From the NCBI GenBank assembly GCA_035376985.1, contig DAOSSA010000007.1:30708-94707 (forward strand): DNA of 64,000 nucleotides. The letters run 5' to 3'. Shown piece after piece: positions 35,415 through 44,351 of the stretch; position 1 is the first letter of the stretch; every line of letters starts with the position of its first letter. Below the pieces are notes generated by a model. The model saw only the letters and a list, made by a program, of their open reading frames with translations, was not told the origin of the DNA and did not search any database. The position numbers and the translations under genes were made by a program. Source of the DNA: Brevifilum sp029548365. GTDB taxonomy: Bacteria; Chloroflexota; Anaerolineae; Anaerolineales; Anaerolineaceae.

Positions 35415-35678
35415 TTGGCAAATATTAAATCGCAAATCAAACGCAACCGTCAAAATAAAAAGCGACGCGACCAGAATCGTGTGGTTCGGGGACGAGCCCG
35501 CACGGCCCTTAAAAAAGCCAGGTTGGCGATTGAGAGCGGCAATGTTGAGGAAGCGCGCACAGCGACCCAGGTTGCGACAAAAGCCTTAGATAAAGCCGCC
35601 GCAAAGGGCGTTTTTCATCAAAATAAGGCTGCACGCCAGAAAAGCCGGCTGATGCAGCGATTTAACAGCATGGATTAG
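35415..35678 (+). CDS. rpsT: 30S ribosomal protein S20, TTG start
   Basis: An 87-residue basic S20 with the typical opening ANIKSQIKRNRQNKKRR and C-terminal HQNKAARQKSRLMQRF. The start is TTG at 35415, set by a perfect GGAGG seven bases upstream; no ATG is available. A non-AUG start is common for S20 in other bacteria and can weaken initiation for autoregulation, which is family knowledge. It is closed by an intrinsic hairpin. Confidence 0.94.
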   Translation: MANIKSQIKRNRQNKKRRDQNRVVRGRARTALKKARLAIESGNVEEARTATQVATKALDKAAAKGVFHQNKAARQKSRLMQRFNSMD

Positions 35679-35715
35679 CGTCTGCGCGTTAAACCTGTGT
35701 TTATGGATCAATTGC

Positions 35716-35742
35716 AGCGGGAGCATACTCTGCTCCCGCTTT
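35716..35742 (+). terminator. Terminator after rpsT
   Basis: Perfect 10-base arms AGCGGGAGCA (35716-35725) and TGCTCCCGCT (35731-35740) around TACTC, followed only by a short T-rich stretch. Strong stem, weak T-tract. Confidence 0.78.
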
Positions 35743-35893
35743 GCGCTTATAAGCACAATAGAAGAATTAAATCCTCGCGGTCATAACAGTCAACAACCCA
35801 GGAAAACGGATCAGGAAGAAGATATTGGTGAAATCAATCACCACCGAGCCTTTCGCATAGACAACTATTAGCCTTAGAAATCGTTCAAACCGC

Positions 35894-35922
35894 TTTTGTA
35901 TCCATGATCCAGGTGTTATAAT
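35894..35922 (+). promoter_or_regulatory. Extended -10 promoter for argS
   Basis: TGTTATAAT (extended -10, TATAAT at 35917-35922) with a TTTTGT -35 at 17 bases (35894-35899). The predicted start at about 35930 leaves a 33-base leader. Confidence 0.58.
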
Positions 35923-35962
35923 ACTTTCGGTCAAAAAAGTGCCATCGGGATGATTGTAGCTC

Positions 35963-37720
35963 ATGTTTGCAACAGAGAAAACGTTTATTGAATCAAAAAT
36001 AAAGACGTATTTACAATCTTTGGAGATTGAGCACGCGTCCATTGAATTTCGGCAGATTCCCTTCAGCGGTGAGTGGGGCCTGGCAGTGCCCTTGTTCCCT
36101 TTGGCAGCGGCTGAGGCTCGGGCTGGAAAAAAGATCAATGTGCCCCAACGCGCGCAGGAGCTCGCTGAGGGTATAAAGACCTACCTGGGAGATGATTTGG
36201 GCGGTTTTTCACACGTTGAAGCCGTGAATGGCTACCTCAACCTGTATTTTTCAACCTCAACGTACGCCCAGCGGGTGATCGACACGGTTTTAGAACAGGG
36301 GGCGCATTATGGATGCCATCCTGACCGGGGTGAGACGGTAATGGTGGAATATTCACAGCCCAATACGCATAAAGCCTTTCATGTGGGGCACCTGCGCAAT
36401 GTGATCCTGGGCGGCAGTATCTGCCGGATTTTGGAATGTGCGGGATACGAGGTGATCCGGGCGAATTACCTGGGTGATATCGGTCTGCACGTGATCAAAT
36501 GGATGTGGAATTACTTGAAAAACCATGACGGTGAAACCCCCGCTGAGGACCATACGCACTGGATGAACCAGATCTACGCAGAAGCGGACCGATTGTTCCA
36601 GGTTCCTGAAAATGAAGCGGAAGTGCGCGCCCTGTATGCCCGCTGGAATCAGAGAGACCCTGAAATACTTGCCCTGTGGGAAAAGACCCGTGCCTGGTCG
36701 CTGGCGGGGTTTGATCAAATCTATAACCAGTTGGACGAGCACTTCGACCGCTTGTATTATGAAAGTGAAGTGGAAACCGCTGGCGCTGAACTGGTCGAGA
36801 GCTTGATCGCATCAGGTCTGGCACAGGATGAACGTCCTGAGGGACCCGTGATTATGGATCTGGATCAAATTTTGGGAACCGAGGGTGAATACCGGGTTTT
36901 AGTCGTACTCCGATCAGACAGTTCATCGCTGTATGCAACCAAGGATTTGCCCTTAGCGATTAAGAAATTTGAAGACTATCAACTGGACAAATCGATTTAT
37001 GTGATCGATGTGCGCCAGTCACTTTATTTAAAACAGATTTTTAAGACATTAGAGATCATGGGCTTTGAATGGGCGGATAAACTCTACCATCTGGCCTATG
37101 AGCTGGTGAACCTGCCCGGGAATGTGACGATGGCATCGCGCGAAGGAACGGTGGTGCTGTTTGATGACCTGGTCAGAGAGGCAACACGCCGGGCTAAGGC
37201 AATTGTTGAAGAAAAGAACCCGGAATTAACCGAAACAACAAAACAGGAGATCGGCGAAGCGGTTGCGCTGGGCGCAATCAAATACACGATGCTTTCGCGA
37301 GACAATACCAAAATGGTCACCTTTGATTGGGATGCTGCACTGGATTTTAACGGCCAGGCTGCGCCGTATATTCAGTACGCCCACGTAAGGGCAGGTAGCA
37401 TATTGCGCAAGGCCGGGCAAGCTTTGCCGGAGCCTACGGTTTATCCAGATGAATTGCACAAAACCGAAGTGGACCTGATTGAGTTAATGACCCGATTGCC
37501 TGCAGAGGTTTATCGGGCTGCCGAGGAGTATCGACCTTTGATTATTGCAAGTCTGTCCTTTGAGGTTGCCAGGGCGTTTAATGACTTTTATAATTCTTGC
37601 CAGGTGCTTAATGCAGCGCCCGGCATACGGGAGTTTCGTTTACGGCTGGTTGCAGCAGCACAGCAAGTGCTGGCAAGCTGCTTGCGATTGCTGGGAATCA
37701 AAGCCCCCAGTGTCATGTAA
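35963..37720 (+). CDS. argS: Arginyl-tRNA synthetase
   Basis: Class I synthetase charging tRNA-Arg. The 585 residues comprise the N-terminal additional domain (about 1-105), the HIGH-type motif FHVGHLRN near 135, a catalytic domain, MASREGTVV in place of KMSKS (normal for ArgRS), and the helical DALR anticodon domain ending in LLGIKAPSVM. A strong promoter lies upstream; the ribosome site before the ATG is weak. Confidence 0.97.
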   Translation: MFATEKTFIESKIKTYLQSLEIEHASIEFRQIPFSGEWGLAVPLFPLAAAEARAGKKINVPQRAQELAEGIKTYLGDDLGGFSHVEAVNGYLNLYFSTSTYAQRVIDTVLEQGAHYGCHPDRGETVMVEYSQPNTHKAFHVGHLRNVILGGSICRILECAGYEVIRANYLGDIGLHVIKWMWNYLKNHDGETPAEDHTHWMNQIYAEADRLFQVPENEAEVRALYARWNQRDPEILALWEKTRAWSLAGFDQIYNQLDEHFDRLYYESEVETAGAELVESLIASGLAQDERPEGPVIMDLDQILGTEGEYRVLVVLRSDSSSLYATKDLPLAIKKFEDYQLDKSIYVIDVRQSLYLKQIFKTLEIMGFEWADKLYHLAYELVNLPGNVTMASREGTVVLFDDLVREATRRAKAIVEEKNPELTETTKQEIGEAVALGAIKYTMLSRDNTKMVTFDWDAALDFNGQAAPYIQYAHVRAGSILRKAGQALPEPTVYPDELHKTEVDLIELMTRLPAEVYRAAEEYRPLIIASLSFEVARAFNDFYNSCQVLNAAPGIREFRLRLVAAAQQVLASCLRLLGIKAPSVM

Positions 37721-37764
37721 TCATTATGAGTGTTAACCAACAAATCAAAAAGGAGAAAATTTTC

Positions 37765-39081
37765 ATGAAAAAAATAAGAACCATTATCATGGGTGCTGCA
37801 GGACGTGACTTTCACAACTTCAACACCTACTTCCGGGGAAATGAGCAATATGAAGTGGTTGCCTTTACCGCCACCCAAATCCCCAACATTGAAGATCGAA
37901 AATACCCGCCAGAATTAGCCGGGGATCTTTACCCCGAGGGCATCCCGATCTTACCGGAGGAACAGATAGAAACCCTGATCAAAGAAAAAAACATCGATGA
38001 AGTCGTGTTTGCATACAGCGATGTGACCTATACCCATGTGATGAGCCAGGCGGCTATGGTGAATGCAGCCGGGGCCGATTTTCGCTTATTGGGCACCAAA
38101 GAGACACAAATCAAATCCTCCAAGCCCGTGGTTTCTGTGTGCGCTGTGAGGACGGGCGCGGGAAAAAGCCAGACGAGTCGACGAGTGGCGACGATTCTGC
38201 AGGATCTGGGTTTCAAAGTCGCCGCTATTCGGCATCCCATGCCCTATGGCGACCTTGTTAAACAAAGGGTGCAGCGTTTTGCTGACTACAGCGACCTGGA
38301 CAAGCATGAATGTACCATTGAAGAGCGCGAGGAGTACGAACCCCATATTGACAACGGGACGATTGTTTTTGCCGGTGTCGATTACGAAGCGATTTTGCGC
38401 GAAGCCGAAAAAGAAGTCGACATCATTGTATGGGACGGTGGCAACAATGATTTCTCTTTCTATGTCAGTGATCTGTTGATTGTTGTGGCGGACCCGCATC
38501 GGGCCGGGCATGAACTGCTTCATTATCCCAGCGAAACCAACGCACGCCTGGCGGATGTGTTCGTGATCAACAAGGTTGACACCGCCAATCTGGAGGATGT
38601 GATTACGGTCAGAAAAAACCTTAACAAGTTGAACCCCGACGCTGTGATCGTTGAAGGCGCCATTCCCATGTTTGTGAAAGATCCCGAAGCAATTCGCGGT
38701 AAGCGCGTGCTGGTGGTTGAGGACGGACCGACACATACTCACGGCGATATGCCTTATGGAGAAGGTTACATCACTGCCCGGCGGTTTGGCGCTGGAGAGA
38801 TTGTGGATGCGCGCCCATACGCGGTCGGTTCGATCCGTGAGACTTTTGAGAAATTTCCCGGTATCGGCAGGGTTTTACCAGCGATGGGTTATGGCGGTCA
38901 GATGGTGCGAGACCTGGAAGAAACGATCAATGCGGCGGATGCTGACCTGGTGATCTCGGGTACCCCGATTGACCTGAACCGCGTGATTAAGATCAACAAG
39001 CCAATTGTTCGTGTGCACTACGAATTGCAGGAGATTGGCGAGCCTTCATTGACATCCATTTTGAAGAAAAAGTTTATGTAA
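37765..39081 (+). CDS. CpgS-like GTPase (cyclic 2,3-diphosphoglycerate synthetase family)
   Basis: A 438-residue protein. ATG at 37765 follows AAGGAG; an upstream in-frame ATG adds 13 residues without a ribosome site. It has an N-terminal Rossmann-like region opening with IIMGAAGRDFHNF and a P-loop CAVRTGAGKSQTSRR near 122. Further motifs are VWDGGNND and FVINKVD, resembling the NKxD of GTPases, and a C-terminal region rich in glycine. Archaeal homologues make cyclic 2,3-diphosphoglycerate; bacterial members are widespread but not well characterised. Its own terminator follows. Confidence 0.8.
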   Translation: MKKIRTIIMGAAGRDFHNFNTYFRGNEQYEVVAFTATQIPNIEDRKYPPELAGDLYPEGIPILPEEQIETLIKEKNIDEVVFAYSDVTYTHVMSQAAMVNAAGADFRLLGTKETQIKSSKPVVSVCAVRTGAGKSQTSRRVATILQDLGFKVAAIRHPMPYGDLVKQRVQRFADYSDLDKHECTIEEREEYEPHIDNGTIVFAGVDYEAILREAEKEVDIIVWDGGNNDFSFYVSDLLIVVADPHRAGHELLHYPSETNARLADVFVINKVDTANLEDVITVRKNLNKLNPDAVIVEGAIPMFVKDPEAIRGKRVLVVEDGPTHTHGDMPYGEGYITARRFGAGEIVDARPYAVGSIRETFEKFPGIGRVLPAMGYGGQMVRDLEETINAADADLVISGTPIDLNRVIKINKPIVRVHYELQEIGEPSLTSILKKKFM

Positions 39082-39104
39082 ATTCAAATTAATTAAAATT
39101 TATA

Positions 39105-39132
39105 CGGGGTCCCATGTCGGGGACCCCGTTTT
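39105..39132 (+). terminator. Intrinsic terminator after CpgS-like gene
   Basis: Perfect arms CGGGGTCCC (39105-39113) and GGGACCCCG (39120-39128), a 6-base loop and TTTT at 39129-39132. Confidence 0.9.
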
Positions 39133-39199
39133 GCGCTTAATGCGGTAAGATTTAAAATTGGCATCGAATTAATCGACGAGAACAACGAGTAAGAACACC

Positions 39200-40459
39200 A
39201 TGTATTTTGATGAAGCAGAAATCTATGTACAATCAGGCCGGGGTGGCGATGGAATGGTGCATTTCCACCGCGAGAAATACCGCCCGCACGGCGGCCCTGA
39301 TGGGGGAGATGGCGGCAGGGGCGGTGATATAATCCTGCGGGTTAACCCGAAAATGAACACCCTGTTTAATTTTCATCATCGTGCACGGTATGTTGCCGCA
39401 GATGGCAGACCTGGCGGACCGAACAATATGACCGGTAAATCCGCCAAAGACCTGATCATTGAGGTTCCGCCCGGTACGCTGGTCTACAATGCAGACACAG
39501 GCGACCTTATCGGCGATATGGTTGAACCGGAGCAAACACTGGTGGTCGTTAAAGGCGGTCGCGGAGGACGCGGCAACCAGCATTTTGCCACCAGCCGTAA
39601 CCAGACACCCCAAATGGCGGAACGCGGAGAACCCGAAGAAGCAAATAAACTCAAGCTGGAATTGAAACTGATTGCAGATATCGGCATTGTTGGTGTACCC
39701 AATGCGGGCAAATCCAGCTTGCTGGCGGTTGTCTCGAATGCAAAGCCGAAAATTGCTGACTATCCGTTTACGACGTTGACCCCGAATTTAGGCGTTGCCA
39801 GGCTGGATTTAGATACAACACTCGTCCTGGCGGATATCCCAGGGTTGATCGAAGGCGCTCATCAGGGAGTTGGGCTGGGTTCTTCCTTTTTACGGCATAT
39901 CCAGCGAACCCGGGTTTTGATCCATGTTTTGGACGGACTTTCTGAAGATTCACTGTCTGACTTTTCGCAAATTAACAGTGAGATGGCGTTATTTGACGAG
40001 AAAATTGTTGAAAAACCGCAAATCGTGGCTTTCAACAAGATGGACCTGCCCCAGGTTCAGGAACGCTGGCCAAACATAGCCGTTGCGCTAAAGAAACTGG
40101 GCTTTGAGATTATTCCAATTTCAGCGGTGACCCATGAAAATGTTGAAAAATTATTATGGCGAGCTGCAACGCTGCTTAAAGAAGCCCCAGAACCGCAACC
40201 GGCTGAAGAAATGCCAGTCTATCGTGCTGAAGAGGACCCGCAAGCATTTACCATTCAAAGAACAGATGATGGCTGGGTTATTCGCGGCGAAGCGATTGAA
40301 CGTGCTGCTTCCATGACCTACTGGGAGCACCGAGAATCAGTCAGACGATTTCAGCGTCTGATAGAAAACATCGGTGTTGATGACGCTTTACGCAAAGCTG
40401 GAATTGAGGAGGGCGATACGGTCCATATTGGCGATTTTGAATTAGAGTGGCAGGATTAA
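39200..40459 (+). CDS. obg: GTPase Obg
   Basis: Ribosome-associated GTPase acting in 50S assembly and stress control. Residues 1-157 form the glycine-rich Obg domain (GRGGDGMVHFHREK, GGDGGRGGDI). The G domain has GVPNAGKSSL (G1), the DIPG of G3 and NKMD (G4). A C-terminal OCT domain spans about 350-419. The length, 419, matches the three-domain form. nadD follows after 3 bases, a common Obg-NadD pairing. Confidence 0.97.
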   Translation: MYFDEAEIYVQSGRGGDGMVHFHREKYRPHGGPDGGDGGRGGDIILRVNPKMNTLFNFHHRARYVAADGRPGGPNNMTGKSAKDLIIEVPPGTLVYNADTGDLIGDMVEPEQTLVVVKGGRGGRGNQHFATSRNQTPQMAERGEPEEANKLKLELKLIADIGIVGVPNAGKSSLLAVVSNAKPKIADYPFTTLTPNLGVARLDLDTTLVLADIPGLIEGAHQGVGLGSSFLRHIQRTRVLIHVLDGLSEDSLSDFSQINSEMALFDEKIVEKPQIVAFNKMDLPQVQERWPNIAVALKKLGFEIIPISAVTHENVEKLLWRAATLLKEAPEPQPAEEMPVYRAEEDPQAFTIQRTDDGWVIRGEAIERAASMTYWEHRESVRRFQRLIENIGVDDALRKAGIEEGDTVHIGDFELEWQD

Positions 40460-40462
40460 TCG

Positions 40463-41080
40463 ATGACAAAAAAACGTTTGGGGATTTTTGGCGGCACCTT
40501 TGACCCACCGCATATCGGTCATTTGATTTTAGCAGCAGAAGCGCGTGATCAGTTGGCGTTGGATGCAACGCTTTGGGTGCTTACGCCAGATCCACCCCAC
40601 AAACGCGGCCATGAGATCTCGTCGCTGTCACATCGTTTAGACATGATCGAACTGGCTATTGGTGATGACGATGCTTTTTCGCTCTCTCATGTGGATATTG
40701 ACCGGCCGGGTCCCCATTATACGGTTGACACAATAAAAATCTTGAAACAGGAATACCCCGACCAGGCGTTGATTTACCTGTTGGGCGGGGATTCTTTACA
40801 CGACCTGCCCAACTGGTACGAGGTTGATGCATTTCTGGAAAACCTGGACGGGGTCGGGGTGATGCGGCGGCCCGGGGATGAAATTGACTTGAGCAGGTTG
40901 TATTCAGCCCTTCCTCAACTTGAAGAGAAACTAAATTTTGTCACTGCACCCCTGTTGGAAATCTCTGCGGACCAGATTCGCCGGCGAGCCCGGCAGAACC
41001 GGAGCTTTCGATATTACCTGCTTCCGAAAATTTATGAATATATCTGTGTAAACCAGGTTTACCAGAGAGAAACCAATTAA
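40463..41080 (+). CDS. nadD: Nicotinate-nucleotide adenylyltransferase
   Basis: Forms deamido-NAD from NaMN and ATP. A 205-residue protein with GIFGGTFDPPHIGH at the N-terminus and the C-terminal ISADQIRRRAR (the ISSTxIR-type site with Ala for Ser). It lies 3 bases behind obg and is last in the unit. Confidence 0.96.
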   Translation: MTKKRLGIFGGTFDPPHIGHLILAAEARDQLALDATLWVLTPDPPHKRGHEISSLSHRLDMIELAIGDDDAFSLSHVDIDRPGPHYTVDTIKILKQEYPDQALIYLLGGDSLHDLPNWYEVDAFLENLDGVGVMRRPGDEIDLSRLYSALPQLEEKLNFVTAPLLEISADQIRRRARQNRSFRYYLLPKIYEYICVNQVYQRETN

Positions 41081-41154
41081 ACAGCCAACCTGGAAATGGT
41101 GTTTTCAGGGATTTTTGATGAGGGTGAATTGATATCCCGGTTTTTTTATGGGTT

Positions 41155-41198
41155 AAAAAAGCTCACTGACCGGGTGAGGGGGGCACCCGACCAGTGAG
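41155..41198 (-). terminator. Intrinsic terminator on minus strand
   Basis: Long stem: CTCACTG...CGGGTG (41162-41176) pairs with CACCCG...CAGTGAG (41184-41198). On the minus strand a T6 run follows (positions 41160-41155), so it ends transcription coming from the lipoprotein gene at 41353-42204. In the plus direction it lacks a T-tract and could act only partially for obg-nadD. Confidence 0.85.
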
Positions 41199-41352
41199 TA
41201 ATTATATTAAATCACAGTTTTCTGGTTTTGTCAATACCTCGCGTTAGTTTCTTTTTAATTGCCCCTGATGGTTCAGTAATTTACGAAAAATTCCCACAAC
41301 TTTAAGCATTTTGATCCTTCGAAGAACAACAATCCGTTTTATCCCGCAGCCT

Positions 41353-42204
41353 TTATTCCTCATGGTTCAGGTTGATGTTACCCACGGACAGATCAAGATT
41401 GATGGTTAGGGTGTAACCCTCGCTGAGGGTTGAATAAGTTTGATCGGTGACAAGCCAGGTACCGCGTGTGTTGACATTGCTGAAGGCGCCCTGGTTGTGG
41501 ACAACTGCTTTCAACCCTGCAGGGATGACAATGGTGATGTTGCTAACGCCTGATTTGATATCCACACTGGCATCTTGATTGAGTCCGCCTGAAAAGTCGA
41601 GGGTGTAATCACCTGCGCCGCAGGAAATGGTCATTTGCTGAAAATTCGCATAGCCAAGCCCGTGAAGATTGGCAGATGACGCCCCGGTAGTAAATTTGAA
41701 TTCCTGCAAAAGGATTGGATTTGGGGCATCAAAGTGAATGGTGGTATCACTGGCGCCCTGTGTGATATTTAATCCGGAGAGCTGTAAACCTGTCAGGTCA
41801 AAAATATTTTCACTGGCGCCTCCTTCAATGGATAATCTGAGCGGAAGCGCATCGGTTAACCTCAATTCCCAGATATTTTCTACATCACTGTGGGGAATCC
41901 CTTTTACATTAAAGGGATTGACCTGCTTGATCTCAACGAAATTGTCCCGGCGGATAATTTCCGGTTTCCAGGCTTCAACATTGAATTTAATACTGCCCTC
42001 AATCAGGGCGCTGGCATCGGGGGTAATGATAAACTTCCCGCCGGACATTTTAAAGATCAGTTCAGTCTCGCCGGCATTTTGCGGCACAGGTTCCGAAATA
42101 AACACAATTTGAGGGTCAATTGTCTCCAGCCGGGCATTTTGCACCGTGCAAGCAAATGCGGCCAGCAGAAGGGTAATTAACACAGCAATGATTGGCTTTT
42201 TCAT
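41353..42204 (-). CDS. Toast-rack-like lipoprotein or secreted protein
   Basis: A 283-residue exported protein. ATG at 42204 follows AAAAGGAA; the signal peptide ends near AAFAC, a poor lipobox, so lipidation is uncertain. The body is strand-rich with repeated patterns such as SIEGGASENIFDLTGLQ, TTGASSANLHGLG and SCGAGDYTLDF, then SGVSNITIVIPAGLKAVV. These right-handed ladder repeats resemble the toast-rack (DUF2154/DUF4097, LiaF-like) domains of envelope-stress proteins. It is a monocistronic unit with its own terminator. Function is inferred by similarity of pattern only. Confidence 0.75.
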   Translation of the reverse strand: MKKPIIAVLITLLLAAFACTVQNARLETIDPQIVFISEPVPQNAGETELIFKMSGGKFIITPDASALIEGSIKFNVEAWKPEIIRRDNFVEIKQVNPFNVKGIPHSDVENIWELRLTDALPLRLSIEGGASENIFDLTGLQLSGLNITQGASDTTIHFDAPNPILLQEFKFTTGASSANLHGLGYANFQQMTISCGAGDYTLDFSGGLNQDASVDIKSGVSNITIVIPAGLKAVVHNQGAFSNVNTRGTWLVTDQTYSTLSEGYTLTINLDLSVGNINLNHEE

Positions 42205-42253
42205 TTATCTTTCCTTTTTTGTTGATGTTTGTCAAAGTGCATTTGATGGCGGG

Positions 42254-42589
42254 TTAAGTTGACCTGGGCACCTGGTATCCCGAGTTGATCAGCGGTTGTT
42301 TCAGTATGGAGAGAGATTTTTCTCCGAAGCTGTCAATTTTCAGCAGTGCAGCATCACCGAGTTCAAGTTGGGCAAAGACGTCGTCCACTGTCGTGATGCC
42401 AGCTTCGATGAGAATGTTGCTGATGCGAGTGCCAAGACTTAGAAATTCAATGGGGGTTCCAGGTTCGGTGCGAAAATCAGTATCGGGTGTTTGTGGAATG
42501 AGCTCCTGTTTATCGATAGGCCTGTCAAGCGCTTCTTCTTTTTCCAGCAGTGGATTTTCTTTAACAGCGGTTTATTCCTCAAGGCTCAT
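42254..42589 (-). pseudogene. Small alpha-CTD-like (helix-hairpin-helix) gene interrupted by TAA
   Basis: On the minus strand an ATG at 42589 begins MSLEE, then TAA at 42574-42572, after which the same frame stays open for 105 codons to TAA at 42256-42254. The region after the stop contains PIEFLSLGTRISNILIEAG, ITTVDDVFAQLELGDAALL and KIDSFGEKSLSILK, which closely follow the two-HhH pattern of the RNA polymerase alpha C-terminal domain. No ATG, GTG or TTG lies between the TAA and this domain. A single CAA-to-TAA change (Gln6) would explain it. The upstream frame is also open back into the kinase gene. It could be a true pseudogene, a read-through product or a sequence error. Confidence 0.68.
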
Positions 42590-42681
42590 CTCGCTTATCG
42601 TTGACTCAAGACCTTTTGTGGTGAAAATCTGCGAACGCGGGTTTCGCCAGGATAATATTCTGTTGACCGCGCGCTTCTGGT

Positions 42682-43317
42682 TCAGAAAACCATTTCTTCC
42701 CGACCCGCCAGGAGATCCTTGATACGTTGCACAACGATTTCTAAATGTTCTGATCGATGGACAAAATCGAGGTCATCGCTGCGGATTGTTAATACCGGGC
42801 ACAACTCGAAGCTCTCAATCCATTCGGAATAAAACCGCTCCAAAAGTGACAGGTAGGATTCGTCAATGCCGGCTTCAATGCTCCTTGCACGCCGGCGGAT
42901 GCGCTGTAATATCACAGGTACCGGTGCCTGAAGGTGGATCAATAGGTCAGGCTTGGGTAGATGCTCAACAACCAGATTGAAAAGGCGTAAATAGGCCTGG
43001 TAATCACGATCATTTAAATTGCCCATATGATGCAGGGCGCGCGCAAAGATATGAGCATCTTCGTAAATGCTGCGATCAAGAATGGCGGATTGCGGTAATT
43101 CTGAGAGATACAGATGCTGATCAGCCCGATGCCCTAAAAAGTAAATCTGCAAATGAAAGGACCAGGCTTGCATATCTTGATAAAAATCAGGAAGATAGGG
43201 ATTATCAACAACGGATTCAAAGGCAGATGTCCAGCCTAATTTCTCTCCGATCCGCTCGGTGAGGGATGTTTTTCCAGCGCCGATGTTTCCGGCGAGCAGT
43301 ACCAGGCGTTTTGCCAT
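42682..43317 (-). CDS. Deoxynucleoside kinase
   Basis: A 211-residue salvage kinase of the dAK/dCK/dGK family, phosphorylating deoxynucleosides. ATG at 43317 starts MAKRLVLLAGNIGAGKTSL with the P-loop; a longer upstream frame overlaps the hydrolase stop and looks non-coding. Also visible are the DRSIYEDAHIFA motif (ERS/DRS) and the arginine-rich lid IRRRARSIE. Its close neighbours are nrdJ and nrdR, so de novo and salvage dNTP supply are near each other. Confidence 0.92.
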   Translation of the reverse strand: MAKRLVLLAGNIGAGKTSLTERIGEKLGWTSAFESVVDNPYLPDFYQDMQAWSFHLQIYFLGHRADQHLYLSELPQSAILDRSIYEDAHIFARALHHMGNLNDRDYQAYLRLFNLVVEHLPKPDLLIHLQAPVPVILQRIRRRARSIEAGIDESYLSLLERFYSEWIESFELCPVLTIRSDDLDFVHRSEHLEIVVQRIKDLLAGREEMVF

Positions 43318-43357
43318 CTTTTTATGAGTTCTCCTGACTGTAAGCGCGATTAATCCC

Positions 43358-44182
43358 TTATTTGGGCATATTCTGCTTGAGGAAAAGTTGCACCATGGTG
43401 AGATAAGGTTTGTATTGTTCGAACCTGACGCAATGACCGGCGCTGCTGATATGACCAAATTCGCCCTTATCTAAAACTTGGATGGCTTTCACCCCGAGTT
43501 TGGGGGTGATAATAGCTCCCCGATCGTTGTCTCCGGTGATAATCAAAGTGGGGGCGGTGATTTTACTGGCAATGTCCTGCCAGCCCGTAGGGTCAAAGGA
43601 AACTTGATCGAAGAATGTGGGGTCAAGGTCAAGCTTGGCTTGAGCCCATTCCGGGAGGATGGCTTCTTCCCAGTTGGGTGATTCTTTAACTTTAATTTTT
43701 TGAAGTTCTTTGAGAGTCTTCTTTTTGTCAGCCAGGTTTTGTTGTTTCCAATCCTGCATGGTTTTGGTTGATTTTTGTTCGTCAACCGGTAAATCAAACC
43801 AGGGGGGGTCTTCAAGGACCAGCAGCGCAAGTTTTTCAGGATAACGCGCAGCGAAAACAGCCGCTGTAGCAGCACCCATGGAATGTCCGATGATGCCCGG
43901 ACGGTTCAATGCCAAGCCGTCAATCAAATCATTCAGATCTGCGACAAGGTCAAAGCGCTTGTTGGGATCGATGCGGGATGATTTTCCATGACCATAGGCA
44001 TCGAACATGATGATGTCGTAATTAGACTCAAGGTCGGCGGCAAGTTGGTGCCAGCACAGGCCGCTACCTGTCAACCCATGGGCAAGGATAAGAGCAGATT
44101 TGTCACCATTTCCAGTTCGGGTGTAAAACAGATCAATTCCATCATTTACAGTTACTGTTCCTTGCGTCCAATCGTTGCGCAT
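43358..44182 (-). CDS. Alpha/beta hydrolase
   Basis: A 274-residue single-domain esterase/lipase-like enzyme. The oxyanion strand is AHGLTGSG, the nucleophile elbow GHSMGAAT (Ser), the acid is probably the Asp in ITGDNDRG, and the catalytic His lies in FGHISSAGH or the nearby HCVRF. Substrate unknown. A strong GGAGG precedes the ATG and a TATAAT lies at 44217-44222. It is followed at 40 bases by the kinase. Confidence 0.9.
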   Translation of the reverse strand: MRNDWTQGTVTVNDGIDLFYTRTGNGDKSALILAHGLTGSGLCWHQLAADLESNYDIIMFDAYGHGKSSRIDPNKRFDLVADLNDLIDGLALNRPGIIGHSMGAATAAVFAARYPEKLALLVLEDPPWFDLPVDEQKSTKTMQDWKQQNLADKKKTLKELQKIKVKESPNWEEAILPEWAQAKLDLDPTFFDQVSFDPTGWQDIASKITAPTLIITGDNDRGAIITPKLGVKAIQVLDKGEFGHISSAGHCVRFEQYKPYLTMVQLFLKQNMPK

Positions 44183-44216
44183 GTTTTCCTCCAGACGAAA
44201 AATAATGATTTCCTTA

Positions 44217-44222
44217 ATTATA
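44217..44222 (-). promoter_or_regulatory. Candidate -10 element for hydrolase-kinase unit
   Basis: Consensus TATAAT on the minus strand 34 bases upstream of the hydrolase ATG, with poor -35 candidates at 17-18 bases. Confidence 0.42.
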
Positions 44223-44351
44223 CATAATCTTTTGGATTATTAAAGATATGCTGGCAATTAATGTGGCTTTCGAATGTGAACTTGTGAAGGCACGGTTAGA
44301 CGTCATCAAAGGTAGGCGTTGGTCCGGGATGTTTCCGTTTGATCAGAAAGA

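Noticed and set aside
35767..36138. 123-codon minus-strand frame over the argS start
   Set aside because: Shadow of argS and its promoter region; argS itself is certain.
42230..42235. TTGACA on the minus strand upstream of the toast-rack-like gene
   Set aside because: A -10 at 16-18 bases would fall on the ribosome site next to the ATG, so it cannot serve as its promoter.
42285..42722. 145-codon plus-strand reading frame
   Set aside because: It is antisense to the interrupted alpha-CTD-like gene and the kinase end; its product is Ser-rich with no family pattern, and the minus strand shows the recognisable domain.
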